This document shows positions 1 to 9,224 of a stretch of 64,000 nucleotides of DNA, in pieces. Positions within the stretch are counted from its first letter, which is position 1; each line of letters starts with the position of its first letter. The notes beneath the pieces are model-generated. The model worked only from the letters and a program-made list of their open reading frames with translations. It made no database searches and was not told the DNA's origin. The position numbers were made by a program, and so were the translations under genes. Where the stretch lies: contig NZ_OAOQ01000004.1 in the NCBI RefSeq assembly GCF_900207575.1, forward strand, positions 213,866 to 277,865, written 5' to 3'. The DNA is from Cereibacter ovatus. GTDB lineage: Bacteria; Pseudomonadota; Alphaproteobacteria; Rhodobacterales; Rhodobacteraceae.

Positions 1-517
1 GCCGTTCGTGGGGATGCAGGACACCGATTCGGGCGGGCAGGTGACGCTGGACGGGCGGGCCTTCCACACCATCGGCAGCGAGAAACATCCCGTGGTGCTG
101 GCCGGCCGGGTGCAGGCGGGCGCGGTGCTGGGGGCGGATCTGCTGGCCACGCCGCGGGAATATCTGTTCTATTCCGGCGGGGGTGGCACGGTTCGCGGCC
201 AGCCCTATCAGTCGCTGGGGGTGCGCCCCGACGATCTGAACCCCGATTACAAGATCGGCGGCACCCGTTTTGCCGCGCTGTCGGCCGAACTGCGCGGCAC
301 GATCACACGCCGGGTCGGTCTGGTGGCCTTTGTCGATGCCGGCTGGGTTTCGGCCGAGGGCGTGTCTTCGGCCGGCGACGACTGGCATGCCGGCGCCGGG
401 CTGGGCCTGCGCTATGACACCGGCTTCGGGCCGATCCGGCTGGATGTGGCCAGTCCCGTCGGCGGCGACACCGGCGACGGGGTGCAGATTTATGTCGGGA
501 TCGGGCAGGCGTTCTGA
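1..517 (+). CDS. tamA: TamA (Omp85-family outer-membrane protein), C-terminal part
   Basis: This is the 3' end of a gene that begins before the window; about 171 codons are visible. TamA is an Omp85-family outer-membrane beta-barrel that works with TamB in inserting some outer-membrane proteins. The fragment has alternating barrel strands, the Omp85 signature VRG in the stretch TVRGQPYQSLG (around residue 63 of the fragment), and ends in an aromatic residue (GIGQAF), as barrel proteins recognised by BAM usually do. Its TGA shares one base with the ATG of tamB (TGATG), so the two are translationally coupled. The tamA assignment over another Omp85 member rests on this tamB neighbour. Confidence 0.88.
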   Translation, partial: PFVGMQDTDSGGQVTLDGRAFHTIGSEKHPVVLAGRVQAGAVLGADLLATPREYLFYSGGGGTVRGQPYQSLGVRPDDLNPDYKIGGTRFAALSAELRGTITRRVGLVAFVDAGWVSAEGVSSAGDDWHAGAGLGLRYDTGFGPIRLDVASPVGGDTGDGVQIYVGIGQAF

Positions 518-3500
518 TGCGGATCATCCTTTTCCTGCTCTGGCTTTTTCTGCCCGTCGCGGCCTTCGCCCAGTCCGAGGCCGAGGACCGCGGCTTTCTT
601 CAGGGCCTGCTTGAGGACACGCTGTCCTCGGCCGGGCGCGAGGTGCGGATCGAAGGCTTCGCGGGGGCCTTGTCGTCGCGCGCCACCATCGCGCGACTGA
701 CCATCGCGGATGACCGAGGGATCTGGCTGACCCTAAATCAGGTCGTGCTGGACTGGAGCCGCTCTGCCCTGCTGCGCGGGCAGTTGTCGGTGAGCGAACT
801 GACCGCGGCCGAGATCGTGCTGGATCGTCTGCCGCAGGGCGAGACCCCGGCCGCGCCTTCGCCCGAAGCGGCCGAGTTTGCGTTGCCGGACCTGCCGGTC
901 TCGGTCGAGATCGGCCGGGTGGCCGCGCCGCGGCTGGTTCTGGGTCAGGCGGTGATCGGAACCCCGGTCGTCGCCTCGGTTGAGGCGGCGGGCACATTGG
1001 CCGGCGGCAAGGGGCAGGCGCAGCTTCTGGCCACGCGCACCGATGACACGAAGGGCCGGATCACGCTGGCGGCAAGCTATTCGAACCAAAGCCGGATTCT
1101 GGCGCTTGATCTTGACCTGACCGAGGCACAGGGCGGCATCGTCACGCGCCTTCTGGATCTGCCGGGCACGCCGCCCCTTGATCTGACGGTCAAGGGCACC
1201 GGCCCCGTCACCGACTATGCCGCCGACATCCGGCTGGCCACCGACGGACAGGATCGGCTGGCCGGCCGCGTGACGGTGCAGGGCGATGGCGCCAGCGGAC
1301 GGGACTTCACCGCCCGCGTCGGCGGCAATGTGATGCCGCTGTTCCTGCCGGCCTATGCCGATTTCTTCGGCCCGGATGTGCGGCTGGATGTGGCCGGCAC
1401 CCGCGCGACCGATGGCCGGTTAAGTCTGAACCGGCTGCTGCTGACCACGCAGGCCCTGCGGCTGGACGGCAGCCTGACACTGGCCGCCGATGGCCTGCCG
1501 GAACGGATCGCGCTGCAAGGCACGCTGGCGGCCGCCGATGGCCAGCCGGTGCTGCTGCCGCTGTCGGGCCCGCCGACACGGGTCGGCCGCGCCGGGCTGA
1601 CCATCCGCTATGATGCGACCACAGGTGACCGCTGGACCGCCAGCGCCGAGCTGTCAGACCTGAACCGGCCGGAATTTTCCGCAGCCCATCTGGTGCTTGA
1701 CGGTGCCGGCCGCATCGCGCGCAATGCGGGAGCGGCGACGGTTGACGGCGCGCTAAGCTATGCCGCGCAGGGTCTGCGGCCCGCGGATGCCGCGCTGGCC
1801 GCGGCGCTTGGCCCCGAGATCGGCGGGCGGGCACGCTTTGTCTGGTCACAGGCAAGCGACGGGCTGACACTGCCCGAGGTGACACTGGACGGGCAGGACT
1901 ATGGCCTGACCTCGGCGCTGTCGCTTTCGGGGCTGTCCAGCGGCTTTGCCGCCAGCGGCACCGGCGCGGTGCGGTTTCAGGATCTGTCGCGCTTTGCGGG
2001 CCTTGCCGGGCGACCGCTGCAAGGCCGCGGAAACGCGGAAATCGCAGGCTCGGTGGCGCTGCTGGGGGGGGCGTTCGACGCCACGGGAACGATCAACGGC
2101 ACCGATCTCGCCATCGGGCAGGCCGAGGTGGACAACCTGCTGACCGGCGACTCGCGCGTGACGTTTTCGGTTCTGCGCGACACCGGGGGAACGCGGCTGC
2201 GCGATCTGACGGTGACGGCACGCCGGCTGAGCGCGACCGCCTCGGGGATGGTGGCGACCGCGGGCAGCGAGCTGACGGCGGATCTCGCATTCACCGACCT
2301 TTCCGATATGGGCCCGGGCTTTGGCGGCGCGCTGACGGCGCGGGCGACGCTGCTCGGCACCGCCGACAATGCGCGCGTGACCGCCGAGGCGGTCGGGCGC
2401 GGCCTGCGGGTCGGGCAGGCACAGGCCGACCGGCTGCTTGCCGGCGAGACGCGACTGACCGCGACGGTGCGCCTTGACCGCGGCCGGATCGGGATCGAAA
2501 GCGCCGTGCTGCGCAACCCGCAGCTGTCGCTGAACGCCCGCGGCACCGAGGGCGGCGCCGGGCGCGGCTTTGCCCTGGACGCGCGGCTGGGCAACCTTGC
2601 ACTGGTGGCGCCCCAGTTCCCCGGCCCGCTGACCGTGACCGGCACCGCCTTGCCGGGGCCGGAAGGCTACCGGATCGACCTGCGCGCCCAGGGGCCGGGC
2701 GGGATCGATCTGCGCGCCAAGGGGGCCGCGGCGCCGAACTTTTCCAGCGTCAACATCGCCGCGACGGGCAGCGCGCAGGCGGCCCTTGCCGGGCCGTTCA
2801 TCCAGCCGCGCACGATCTCGGGGCCGGTTCGGTTCGATCTGCGGCTGAACGGGCGGCCTTCGCTGGGGGCGCTGTCGGGGCGGGTGACGCTGGTGAACGG
2901 GCGGCTGGCCGATCCCGGCTTCGGGCTGGCGGTCGAGGCACTGGAAGGTGCCGGCACGCTGTCAGACGGACGGGTGCAGGTGGATGTGTCGGGCCGGCCC
3001 GCAAACGGCGGCCGCATCGCGGTGGCGGGGTCGGTCGGCCTTGCCCCGCCGCTTTCCGCCGATCTTGCCATCGACATCACCCGCGCCGTGCTGCGTGACC
3101 CCGAACTTTACCGCACCACCGCCGACGGGCGGGTGACGGTGACGGGGCCCTTGACCGGCGGCGCAAGGATCGCCGGCCGCATCGCACTGGACGAGACCGA
3201 GATCCGCATCCCCTCGACCGGCTTCGGCGGCGCCTCGGGGCTGGACGGTCTGCGCCATCTGAACGAACCTGCGCCCGTCCACACCACCCGCGCCCGGGCG
3301 CGGATGATCCCCGGCGAGGGCGGGGCCCGCAGCGGTGGCCCGCGGCGGCCCTTCCCGCTGGATCTGGTCATCAGCGCCCCCGACCGGATCTTCATCCGCG
3401 GCCGCGGCCTTGATGCCGAGTTGGGCGGCGAGCTGCGCCTTGCCGGCACCACGGCCAATGTCGTGCCCAGCGGCGCCTTCAACCTGATCCGGGGCCGGCT

Positions 3501-4044
3501 GGACATCCTTGGCAAGCGGCTGACCCTGAACGAGGCGCAACTGCAACTTGAAGGCGATTTCGTGCCGTATGTCCGCGTCCTCGCCTCGACCGAGAATGAC
3601 GGGATCACCGCCTCGGTCCGGCTTCAGGGCCGCGCGAACGAGCCCGAAGTTTCCTTCACCTCGGTGCCGGATCTGCCGCAGGAAGAGGTGCTGTCACGGC
3701 TGCTGTTCGGGCGCGGCCTTGACACGATCAGCCCGCTTCAGGCGGCCCAGCTGGCCGGCGCGGTGGCGACGCTGGCCGGGCGCGGCGGCGAAGGCGTGAT
3801 CGGCCGGCTGCGGCAGGGCTTCGGGCTGGACGATCTGGATGTGGCGACCGATGCCGAGGGCAGCGCATCGGTCCGGGCAGGGAAATATGTCTCGGACAAT
3901 GTCTATACCCAGGTCGAGGTGGACCAGCAGGGCCAAAGCCGGATCAACCTGAATCTGGATGTGCGCCCCGGCGTCACGCTGCGCGGCAGTGCTGGCAGCA
4001 GCGGCAACACCAGCCTCGGGATCTTCATCGAACGCGATTACTGA
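517..4044 (+). CDS. tamB: Translocation and assembly module protein TamB
   Basis: TamB is an inner-membrane-anchored, periplasm-spanning protein that partners TamA, and AsmA/TamB-like proteins are linked to lipid transport. The 1175-residue product begins with a signal/anchor segment (FLLWLFLPVAAFA, residues 5-17). It then runs as a long, low-complexity beta-rich body with many repeated LxLxGxx elements, the expected lipid groove. The last ~350 residues match the DUF490/TamB C-terminal domain: LDILGKRLTLNEAQLQLEGD, then SFTSVPDLPQEEVLSRLLFG, then a barrel-like end finishing in IERDY. Length is usual for the family. It ends in a 7-bp convergent overlap with the yihY-like gene. Confidence 0.95.
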   Translation: MRIILFLLWLFLPVAAFAQSEAEDRGFLQGLLEDTLSSAGREVRIEGFAGALSSRATIARLTIADDRGIWLTLNQVVLDWSRSALLRGQLSVSELTAAEIVLDRLPQGETPAAPSPEAAEFALPDLPVSVEIGRVAAPRLVLGQAVIGTPVVASVEAAGTLAGGKGQAQLLATRTDDTKGRITLAASYSNQSRILALDLDLTEAQGGIVTRLLDLPGTPPLDLTVKGTGPVTDYAADIRLATDGQDRLAGRVTVQGDGASGRDFTARVGGNVMPLFLPAYADFFGPDVRLDVAGTRATDGRLSLNRLLLTTQALRLDGSLTLAADGLPERIALQGTLAAADGQPVLLPLSGPPTRVGRAGLTIRYDATTGDRWTASAELSDLNRPEFSAAHLVLDGAGRIARNAGAATVDGALSYAAQGLRPADAALAAALGPEIGGRARFVWSQASDGLTLPEVTLDGQDYGLTSALSLSGLSSGFAASGTGAVRFQDLSRFAGLAGRPLQGRGNAEIAGSVALLGGAFDATGTINGTDLAIGQAEVDNLLTGDSRVTFSVLRDTGGTRLRDLTVTARRLSATASGMVATAGSELTADLAFTDLSDMGPGFGGALTARATLLGTADNARVTAEAVGRGLRVGQAQADRLLAGETRLTATVRLDRGRIGIESAVLRNPQLSLNARGTEGGAGRGFALDARLGNLALVAPQFPGPLTVTGTALPGPEGYRIDLRAQGPGGIDLRAKGAAAPNFSSVNIAATGSAQAALAGPFIQPRTISGPVRFDLRLNGRPSLGALSGRVTLVNGRLADPGFGLAVEALEGAGTLSDGRVQVDVSGRPANGGRIAVAGSVGLAPPLSADLAIDITRAVLRDPELYRTTADGRVTVTGPLTGGARIAGRIALDETEIRIPSTGFGGASGLDGLRHLNEPAPVHTTRARARMIPGEGGARSGGPRRPFPLDLVISAPDRIFIRGRGLDAELGGELRLAGTTANVVPSGAFNLIRGRLDILGKRLTLNEAQLQLEGDFVPYVRVLASTENDGITASVRLQGRANEPEVSFTSVPDLPQEEVLSRLLFGRGLDTISPLQAAQLAGAVATLAGRGGEGVIGRLRQGFGLDDLDVATDAEGSASVRAGKYVSDNVYTQVEVDQQGQSRINLNLDVRPGVTLRGSAGSSGNTSLGIFIERDY

Positions 4045-4877
4045 GGCGCGGCCCGAACCGCATCGATGGCGGCCCCCAGAAGCACGGCAAAGGCACTGAG
4101 GTAAAGCCAGACCAGCAGCGCCACCACCGCCCCGATCGAGCCATAGACCTCGTTGTAGCTGCCGAAATTGGCCAGATAGATCACGAACGCCCGCGAGGCC
4201 GCCGCCCACAGCGCCACCGCCACCACAAGGCCCCATGACACGACGGGCCGCGGCACCCCCGCGGGCCGGTTCGGCCCCAGCCGATAGACCAGCGCCACGC
4301 CGAACACCACGACCAGAAGCCCGACCCCGGCATTCGCCAGTTCCAGCACCTGCTGGGTAAAGCCACCCAGCGGCAGGAAGGTCAGCACAAGCGGCGCCAC
4401 CACCGACAAGAGCATCGCCGCCAGCGCCACCCCGACCAGCGTCAGGGTCAACACGATGGCGCGCACGATATGCCACGGCCCGGTCCGGTTCGGCAGCCGA
4501 TGCGTCGCGTTCAGCCCGCGGATCAGCGCCGCCACCCCGGTGCGAAACGACCACAGCGCGACAAGTGTGGAAAAGACGCTGGCCCAGCCAAGGTGGCGGC
4601 TGTTCGCGGCCAGCAGCCAGTCGATCTGATCACGGATCAGCCCATAGGCCTGCGCCGGCAGATAATCCTGTGCCAGCTCGATCTGCTGCCGGATCACCCC
4701 CGGATCGGACGCCCAGCCCCAGATCGAGATGACGGAGGCCACCGCAGGAAAGATCGCAAGGAAGCCGTAAAAGGCGATACCGGCCGCGGCAAGGTTCAGA
4801 TCGGCCGAATCGATCCGGTCGAACAGCCGGACAAGAAACCGCCAGCGCGCCCGCCAGATCCCGCGGGCGCCGGTCAC
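4038..4877 (-). CDS. YihY/UPF0761-family inner-membrane protein
   Basis: This is a polytopic membrane protein of the YihY/BrkB family, once wrongly called ribonuclease BN; its biochemical role is not settled. The family opening is visible (FDRIDSADLNLAAAGIAFYG followed by FLAIFPAVASVISIWGW), then several more hydrophobic segments and an Ala-rich last helix (SAFAVLLGAAIDAVRA). The frame is open further upstream, but that stretch overlaps the marR gene and is not protein-like. I therefore take the GTG at 4875-4877 (279 aa); no good ribosome binding site is seen, so the start is uncertain. It is last in the comF-grxC-nit-marR line. Confidence 0.85.
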   Translation of the reverse strand: MTGARGIWRARWRFLVRLFDRIDSADLNLAAAGIAFYGFLAIFPAVASVISIWGWASDPGVIRQQIELAQDYLPAQAYGLIRDQIDWLLAANSRHLGWASVFSTLVALWSFRTGVAALIRGLNATHRLPNRTGPWHIVRAIVLTLTLVGVALAAMLLSVVAPLVLTFLPLGGFTQQVLELANAGVGLLVVVFGVALVYRLGPNRPAGVPRPVVSWGLVVAVALWAAASRAFVIYLANFGSYNEVYGSIGAVVALLVWLYLSAFAVLLGAAIDAVRAAPQ

Positions 4878-4902
4878 GGCAGCGCCCCGGACGGCGTGCC
4901 CG

Positions 4903-5349
4903 TCATTCCTCTTCCTCGAAGCGGGTGCGCATCTCGCGCAGCACCGGCAGGACCGCACGGACCCGCTCGGCCCCGAGCGAGGCGACGACATCCGCAATCA
5001 GCGGCGCGATCGCCTCGACAGCGGCATCGCGCGCCTTGCGCCCCGAAGGGCTGATCGAAACGAACTTGCGCCGGGCGTCGTCCCAGTCGGGGCGGATATG
5101 GACATGGCCCGCCCATTCCAGCTTGGCCAGCGTGTTGGTCATCGCGCCGCGCGTGACATGGAAGGCGCGGGCCAACTGCGCCGGGGTGCGTTCCTCTGCG
5201 GCACGGGCAAGATGGTTCAGCACGCCGAAATGCGACAGCTCCATCCCCTTGGGAAGCACTTTCGACAGCCGGTTGCGGGCAAGCTGATCGGCCATGAACA
5301 GCTCTCCGAACAGGGCGACGGCCAGTTCCTCGGTCCGTTGCTCTGACAT
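4903..5349 (-). CDS. MarR-family transcriptional regulator
   Basis: This 148-residue winged-helix regulator has the MarR fold: a first helix region, then ALARAFHVTRGAMTNTLAKL as the helix-turn-helix (about residues 58-77), followed by the wing WDDARRKFVSISPSGR with the family's basic/acidic tip. Its ATG shares one base with the TGA of the nitrilase gene ahead of it (TGATG), so it is probably co-transcribed with that gene and grxC. MarR proteins usually bind as dimers to palindromes and respond to small molecules; neither ligand nor operator can be read here. Confidence 0.9.
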   Translation of the reverse strand: MSEQRTEELAVALFGELFMADQLARNRLSKVLPKGMELSHFGVLNHLARAAEERTPAQLARAFHVTRGAMTNTLAKLEWAGHVHIRPDWDDARRKFVSISPSGRKARDAAVEAIAPLIADVVASLGAERVRAVLPVLREMRTRFEEEE

Positions 5350-6179
5350 CAGGGGCCTTCAAAGCTGCGGTCATGGCCCAGCGACGGCACACGGTGCCGC
5401 GCCACCGCCACCTGCGCCAGATCCAGATCGACCAGCGTCACCCCCGGCGCGGTTCCGGCATCGGCCAGAACCTCGCCCCATGGCGCAATCGCAAGGCTGT
5501 GGCCATGGGTCCGCCGGCCGGGCCCATGCGCTTCGGGGTGAAAGCCGGTCTGCGCGGGGGCAAGGACGAAACAGCCCGTCTCGATCGCGCGGGCGCGCAG
5601 CAGGGTTTCCCAATGGGCGGCGCCGGTCACATGGTTGAAGGCGGCCGGAACCGTCAGGATCTGCGCCCCCGCCTGCGCAAGCCGGCGATAAAGATGCGGA
5701 AACCGCAGATCATAGCAGACCGTCATGCCGATCCGCGCGAAGGGTGTCGCGGCCAGAACGGCCCGCACGCCGGGACGATAGGCAGCGGATTCGCGATAGA
5801 CCTCGGTTTCGGACACGTTCACGTCGAACATGTGGATCTTGTCATAGCGCGCGGCGATGGCGCCATCGGGTGCGATCAGGAAGCTGCGGTTGGCGAACCG
5901 GCCGTCCGCGTCATCGGTCAAAACCCCAAGCGAGCCGATCAGAAGCCAGATCCCGGCCTGTGCGGCCTCGGCCCGCAGGGCGGCAAGGGTCTGATCCTCA
6001 TCCTCGGGGCGGAAGATCGCGCGCTGATGGGGCCGGCTGGACGACAGACAGCTTGTGCATTCCGGCGTCAGCACGAACCCCGCCCCCGCGGCGGCGGCGG
6101 CACGGATATGGGCCAGCGTCACCGGCAGGTTCGCCACCGGATCGTCGGTCACCGAAAGCTGCACAAGGGCCGCGCGCAT
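5349..6179 (-). CDS. Carbon-nitrogen hydrolase (nitrilase superfamily, Nit1-like amidase)
   Basis: This 276-residue amidase has the nitrilase-superfamily catalytic triad in order: Glu40 (VLTPECT), Lys114 (RYDKIHMFD) and Cys155 (TVCYDLRFP). The sequence around the triad resembles Nit1-type enzymes, which hydrolyse deaminated glutathione, a damage product made by transaminases. The glutaredoxin gene ends only 4 bp upstream, which fits a glutathione-related role. That substrate is an inference from family and context. The reading frame extends 41 codons further, but the chosen ATG (6177-6179) is where homology begins and avoids overlap with grxC. Confidence 0.88.
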   Translation of the reverse strand: MRAALVQLSVTDDPVANLPVTLAHIRAAAAAGAGFVLTPECTSCLSSSRPHQRAIFRPEDEDQTLAALRAEAAQAGIWLLIGSLGVLTDDADGRFANRSFLIAPDGAIAARYDKIHMFDVNVSETEVYRESAAYRPGVRAVLAATPFARIGMTVCYDLRFPHLYRRLAQAGAQILTVPAAFNHVTGAAHWETLLRARAIETGCFVLAPAQTGFHPEAHGPGRRTHGHSLAIAPWGEVLADAGTAPGVTLVDLDLAQVAVARHRVPSLGHDRSFEGP

Positions 6180-6183
6180 CGCC

Positions 6184-6441
6184 CTAGTCTGCCAGCATCG
6201 GGTCAAGCTTTCCTGCCCCGTCCAGCGCATGAAGATCGTCGCAGCCGCCGACATGCCGGCCACCGATGAAGATCTGCGGCACTGTGCGGCGGCCCTGCGC
6301 ACGCTGGGTCATCGCGGCCCGAACCGACGGGTCCAGACTGACATCGATTTCCTTGAACGGCACACCCTTGCGCGACAAAAGCGCCTTGGCCGCGTGACAG
6401 TAGCCGCAGGTCGGCGTGGTGTAGATCTCGACCGATTTCAT
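6184..6441 (-). CDS. grxC: Glutaredoxin 3
   Basis: This 85-residue dithiol glutaredoxin is of normal length. It has the active-site CGYC at residues 12-15, the cis-proline motif TVP at 53-55 and the glutathione-binding GGCDD at 65-69. It would reduce protein disulfides and protein-glutathione mixed disulfides in the cytoplasm using glutathione. It lies between comF (35 bp upstream) and the nitrilase (4 bp downstream), all on the same strand. Confidence 0.95.
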   Translation of the reverse strand: MKSVEIYTTPTCGYCHAAKALLSRKGVPFKEIDVSLDPSVRAAMTQRAQGRRTVPQIFIGGRHVGGCDDLHALDGAGKLDPMLAD

Positions 6442-6476
6442 CGCAGTCCCTTCCAGTCCGGGGTGACTATAGGGAT

Positions 6477-7199
6477 TTAGACGTCCTTCGCAACGCGCGC
6501 CAGCACGGCCACGGAAACGCCGATGGCACCCGCCGTCAGGCAGGCCTCGGTTGCCGCGGCCAGCGTCGCACCCGAGGTCAGCACATCATCCACCAGCAGC
6601 ACATGGCGCCCGCGCATCCGCTGCCCGCGCGACGGGTGCGGCAGGATCGCGCCGGTCATGTTGTCAAACCGGCCCTCGCGGCTGCGGCCGTCCTGCGTGT
6701 GGGTGTTGCGCGGGCGCACCAGCGCATCGGGGCAGTGATCGATCCCCGCCTGCCGCGCCAGTTCGCGCGCCAGAAGCGCCGACTGGTTGTAGCGCCGCGT
6801 CAGAAGCCGCAGCCAGTGCAGCGGAACCGGCACCGCCAGCGTGTCTGGCGTCAGGATCGGGTGCAGGGTCTTCAGCATCCAGCCCGCCGCCGGACGGGCC
6901 AGATCCAGCCGGTCGCCATGTTTCAGCGCCAGCACGATCTTGCGCCCGTTGTCCTTGTAAAGCATCGCCGCGCGGCCATGGTCCCACGGCCGCGTCAGCG
7001 TCAGGCAATCGTCGCAATGGATCGGGTGGCCCGGATCCTCGCCGGGCAGCGGCGTGCCGCACAGGTCGCAGACCAGCCCGGCGATAAACGGCGTGTCGCG
7101 CCAGCACGGTCCGCACAGCCCGAAATCCGATGTCACCAGTGTGTCGCACAACAGGCACTGCGGCGGATAAAGCAGGTGGAGCGCGGCTTGCAATCGCAT
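6477..7199 (-). CDS. ComF-family phosphoribosyltransferase-like protein
   Basis: This is a ComF/GntX-family protein of 240 residues. The N-terminal third carries paired cysteines typical of the family's zinc finger (CLLC at 15-18, then CGPC, CDLCG, HCDDC). The C-terminal half is a type I phosphoribosyltransferase fold with the PRPP loop HVLLVDDVLTSGAT (around 199-212). ComF is needed for DNA uptake in naturally competent bacteria, but its reaction is not established. The open frame extends far upstream into the divergent methyltransferase. The ATG at 7197-7199, preceded by GAGGG, is the sensible start and leaves a 33-bp divergent spacer. Confidence 0.9.
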   Translation of the reverse strand: MRLQAALHLLYPPQCLLCDTLVTSDFGLCGPCWRDTPFIAGLVCDLCGTPLPGEDPGHPIHCDDCLTLTRPWDHGRAAMLYKDNGRKIVLALKHGDRLDLARPAAGWMLKTLHPILTPDTLAVPVPLHWLRLLTRRYNQSALLARELARQAGIDHCPDALVRPRNTHTQDGRSREGRFDNMTGAILPHPSRGQRMRGRHVLLVDDVLTSGATLAAATEACLTAGAIGVSVAVLARVAKDV

Positions 7200-7232
7200 C
7201 TGGACCCTCTTACCTGCGGGACCGGAGCCGCC

Positions 7233-8051
7233 ATGACCCCCATCCTTACCGACCGCACCGCCCTGCTTCGTCACCGCGCCCGCGCCCTGCGCGCCCCGGC
7301 GCTGTTTCTGCACGAGGACGCCGCAGCCGAGGTCGATGAGAGACTGAACGAGGTTAACAGACGGTTTACATCGCCGGCCGTGGTGACGGGTTTTCCGCAG
7401 GTCTGGCAGGATCGCCTGCCCGGCGCGAAGATCGTGCCCGATGCCGACGAGCTGGCGCTTGATCCGGGGGCGCACGATCTTGTGATCCACGCGCTGGCGC
7501 TGCACTGGGCGAACGACCCGGTCGGCCAGCTTGTGCAATGCCGGCGGGCGCTGAAACCCGACGGGCTGTTCCTTGGCCTGATGTTCGGCGGCCGGACGCT
7601 GTGGGAACTGCGCGCCGCCCTGGCCGAGGCCGAATCCGCGATCACGGGCGGCCTGTCGCCCCGCGTGCTGCCGATGGCCGAAATCCGCGATCTGGGCGCG
7701 CTGCTCCAACGCGCGGGCCTTGCGCTGCCGGTGGCGGATGCGATCCCGCGCGAGGTGATCTATCGCGACCTGCCCCATCTGATGCACGACCTGCGCGCGA
7801 TGGGCGAGGCGAACGCCCTGCACGACCGCCTGCGCCGCCCCACAAGCCGCGCGCTGTTTGCAAAAGCCGCAGCCCTTTATCCCCCACGGGCGGACGGGCG
7901 GATCGCCGCCACCTTCGAAATCATCTGCCTGACCGGCTGGGCGCCGCACGACAGCCAGCAGAAACCGCTGCGCCCCGGCTCGGCCGCACAAAGCCTTGCG
8001 GATGCCCTTGCTGCCGCAAGGACAGGGAACCTGCCAAAGCGGGATGGTTGA
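7233..8051 (+). CDS. SAM-dependent methyltransferase-like protein (BioC/NDUFAF5 type)
   Basis: This 272-residue protein resembles the BioC/NDUFAF5 class I methyltransferases. The central HDLVIHALALHWANDPVG and the following RALKPDGLFLGLMFGG match motifs II-III. The C-terminal half is of the complex I assembly factor type (MHDLRAMGEANAL, TFEIICLTGWAP). The usual glycine-rich SAM-binding motif I near the N-terminus is not recognisable, the region reading FTSPAVVTGFPQVW. It may be a non-catalytic or divergent member. The start ATG (7233) follows CGGAG and is divergent from comF. The frame is open upstream, but that is comF antisense. Confidence 0.82.
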   Translation: MTPILTDRTALLRHRARALRAPALFLHEDAAAEVDERLNEVNRRFTSPAVVTGFPQVWQDRLPGAKIVPDADELALDPGAHDLVIHALALHWANDPVGQLVQCRRALKPDGLFLGLMFGGRTLWELRAALAEAESAITGGLSPRVLPMAEIRDLGALLQRAGLALPVADAIPREVIYRDLPHLMHDLRAMGEANALHDRLRRPTSRALFAKAAALYPPRADGRIAATFEIICLTGWAPHDSQQKPLRPGSAAQSLADALAAARTGNLPKRDG

Positions 8052-8102
8052 CCCCCGGCCAGATGCCTATATGTGTCTGACGATTACAGGAACGGAAGCG
8101 GA

Positions 8103-9221
8103 ATGACGGCCATGCTGCAAGCCACACCGGACGAGGCGAAAGCCCTGGAAGCCGAACAGCCGATCCATCCCGGCGAGGGGCGCCTTGCCCATGCCCCCGC
8201 AGACCACCCCGACCTTCCGCAACCCAAGATCGGCGTTCTGCTGGCCAATCTCGGCACGCCGGACAATTACGACTATTGGTCGATGCGGCGCTATTTGAAC
8301 GAGTTCCTCTCGGACAAACGGGTGATCGATTATCCGGCATGGAAGTGGCAGCCGCTGCTTCAGATCCTGATCCTGTCCAAGCGGCCGTTCTCATCCGGAG
8401 AGAATTACAAGCTGATCTGGAATCACGACAAGGGCGAAAGCCCGCTGATGACGATCACCAAGGACCAGACCGCCCGCATCGCGGACCAGTTGGCGGCGCG
8501 TTATGGCAACCGGGTGATGGTCGATTTCTGCATGCGCTATGGCAACCCCTCGACCGAGGCGCGGGTGCGGCGGATGGTGGATGCCGGCTGCGAGAAGATC
8601 CTGTTCTTCCCGCTATACCCCCATTACGCGGGCGCCACCTCGGCCACGGCGAACGACCAGTTCTTCCGCGCGATGATGAAGGAAAAGCGCCAGCCCGCCG
8701 TCCGCACCGCGCCGGAATATTACGAACACCCGCTTTACATCGACGCGCTGGCGCAGTCGGTCGAGCAGGCCTACGCCGCGCTGGATCACAAGCCCGATGT
8801 GCTGGTGGCGTCCTATCACGGGATGCCGAAACGCTACCTGATGGCGGGCGACCCCTACCATTGCCAGTGTCAGAAAACCTCGCGGTTGCTGCGGGAACGG
8901 CTGGGCTGGGCGCCGGGCGCGATCGACACCACCTTCCAGTCGGTGTTCGGCCCCGAGGAATGGCTTCAGCCCTACACCGTCGAACATGTGGCCGAGCTGG
9001 CCCGCGCCGGCAAAAAGCGGATCGCGGTGATCGCGCCGGCGTTCTCGGCCGACTGCATCGAGACGCTGGAAGAAATCAACGGCGAGATCCGAGAGGCGTT
9101 CGAAGAAGCCGGTGGCGAGGAATTTACCTATATTCCCTGCCTGAACGACGCCGAGGCCCATATCCGTGCCCTTGTCGCGGTGATCGAGGACAACCTGGCC
9201 GGCTGGATCGAGCGCAAATAA
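8103..9221 (+). CDS. hemH: Ferrochelatase
   Basis: Ferrochelatase inserts ferrous iron into protoporphyrin IX, the last step of haem synthesis. The 372-residue product shows the family core: KIGVLLANLGTP near the N-terminus, FPLYPHYAGATSAT, the conserved metal-site histidine in SYHGMPKRY, and the acidic PAFSADCIETLEEI segment near the end. I chose ATG 8103 (after GGAAGCGGA); an in-frame GTG at 8073 would add 10 residues. It is a single gene followed by a hairpin and a convergent small gene. hemW and hemJ, also haem genes, lie elsewhere in the window. Confidence 0.95.
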   Translation: MTAMLQATPDEAKALEAEQPIHPGEGRLAHAPADHPDLPQPKIGVLLANLGTPDNYDYWSMRRYLNEFLSDKRVIDYPAWKWQPLLQILILSKRPFSSGENYKLIWNHDKGESPLMTITKDQTARIADQLAARYGNRVMVDFCMRYGNPSTEARVRRMVDAGCEKILFFPLYPHYAGATSATANDQFFRAMMKEKRQPAVRTAPEYYEHPLYIDALAQSVEQAYAALDHKPDVLVASYHGMPKRYLMAGDPYHCQCQKTSRLLRERLGWAPGAIDTTFQSVFGPEEWLQPYTVEHVAELARAGKKRIAVIAPAFSADCIETLEEINGEIREAFEEAGGEEFTYIPCLNDAEAHIRALVAVIEDNLAGWIERK

Positions 9222-9224
9222 AAA

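Noticed and set aside
4903..4997. Upstream extension of the yihY-like frame to ATG 4997
   Set aside because: It lies wholly in the marR gene, with Arg/Ser/Cys-rich translation typical of a shadow frame.
7200..7991. Upstream extension of the comF frame
   Set aside because: It is antisense to the methyltransferase gene and the signature cysteines begin only after ATG 7199.
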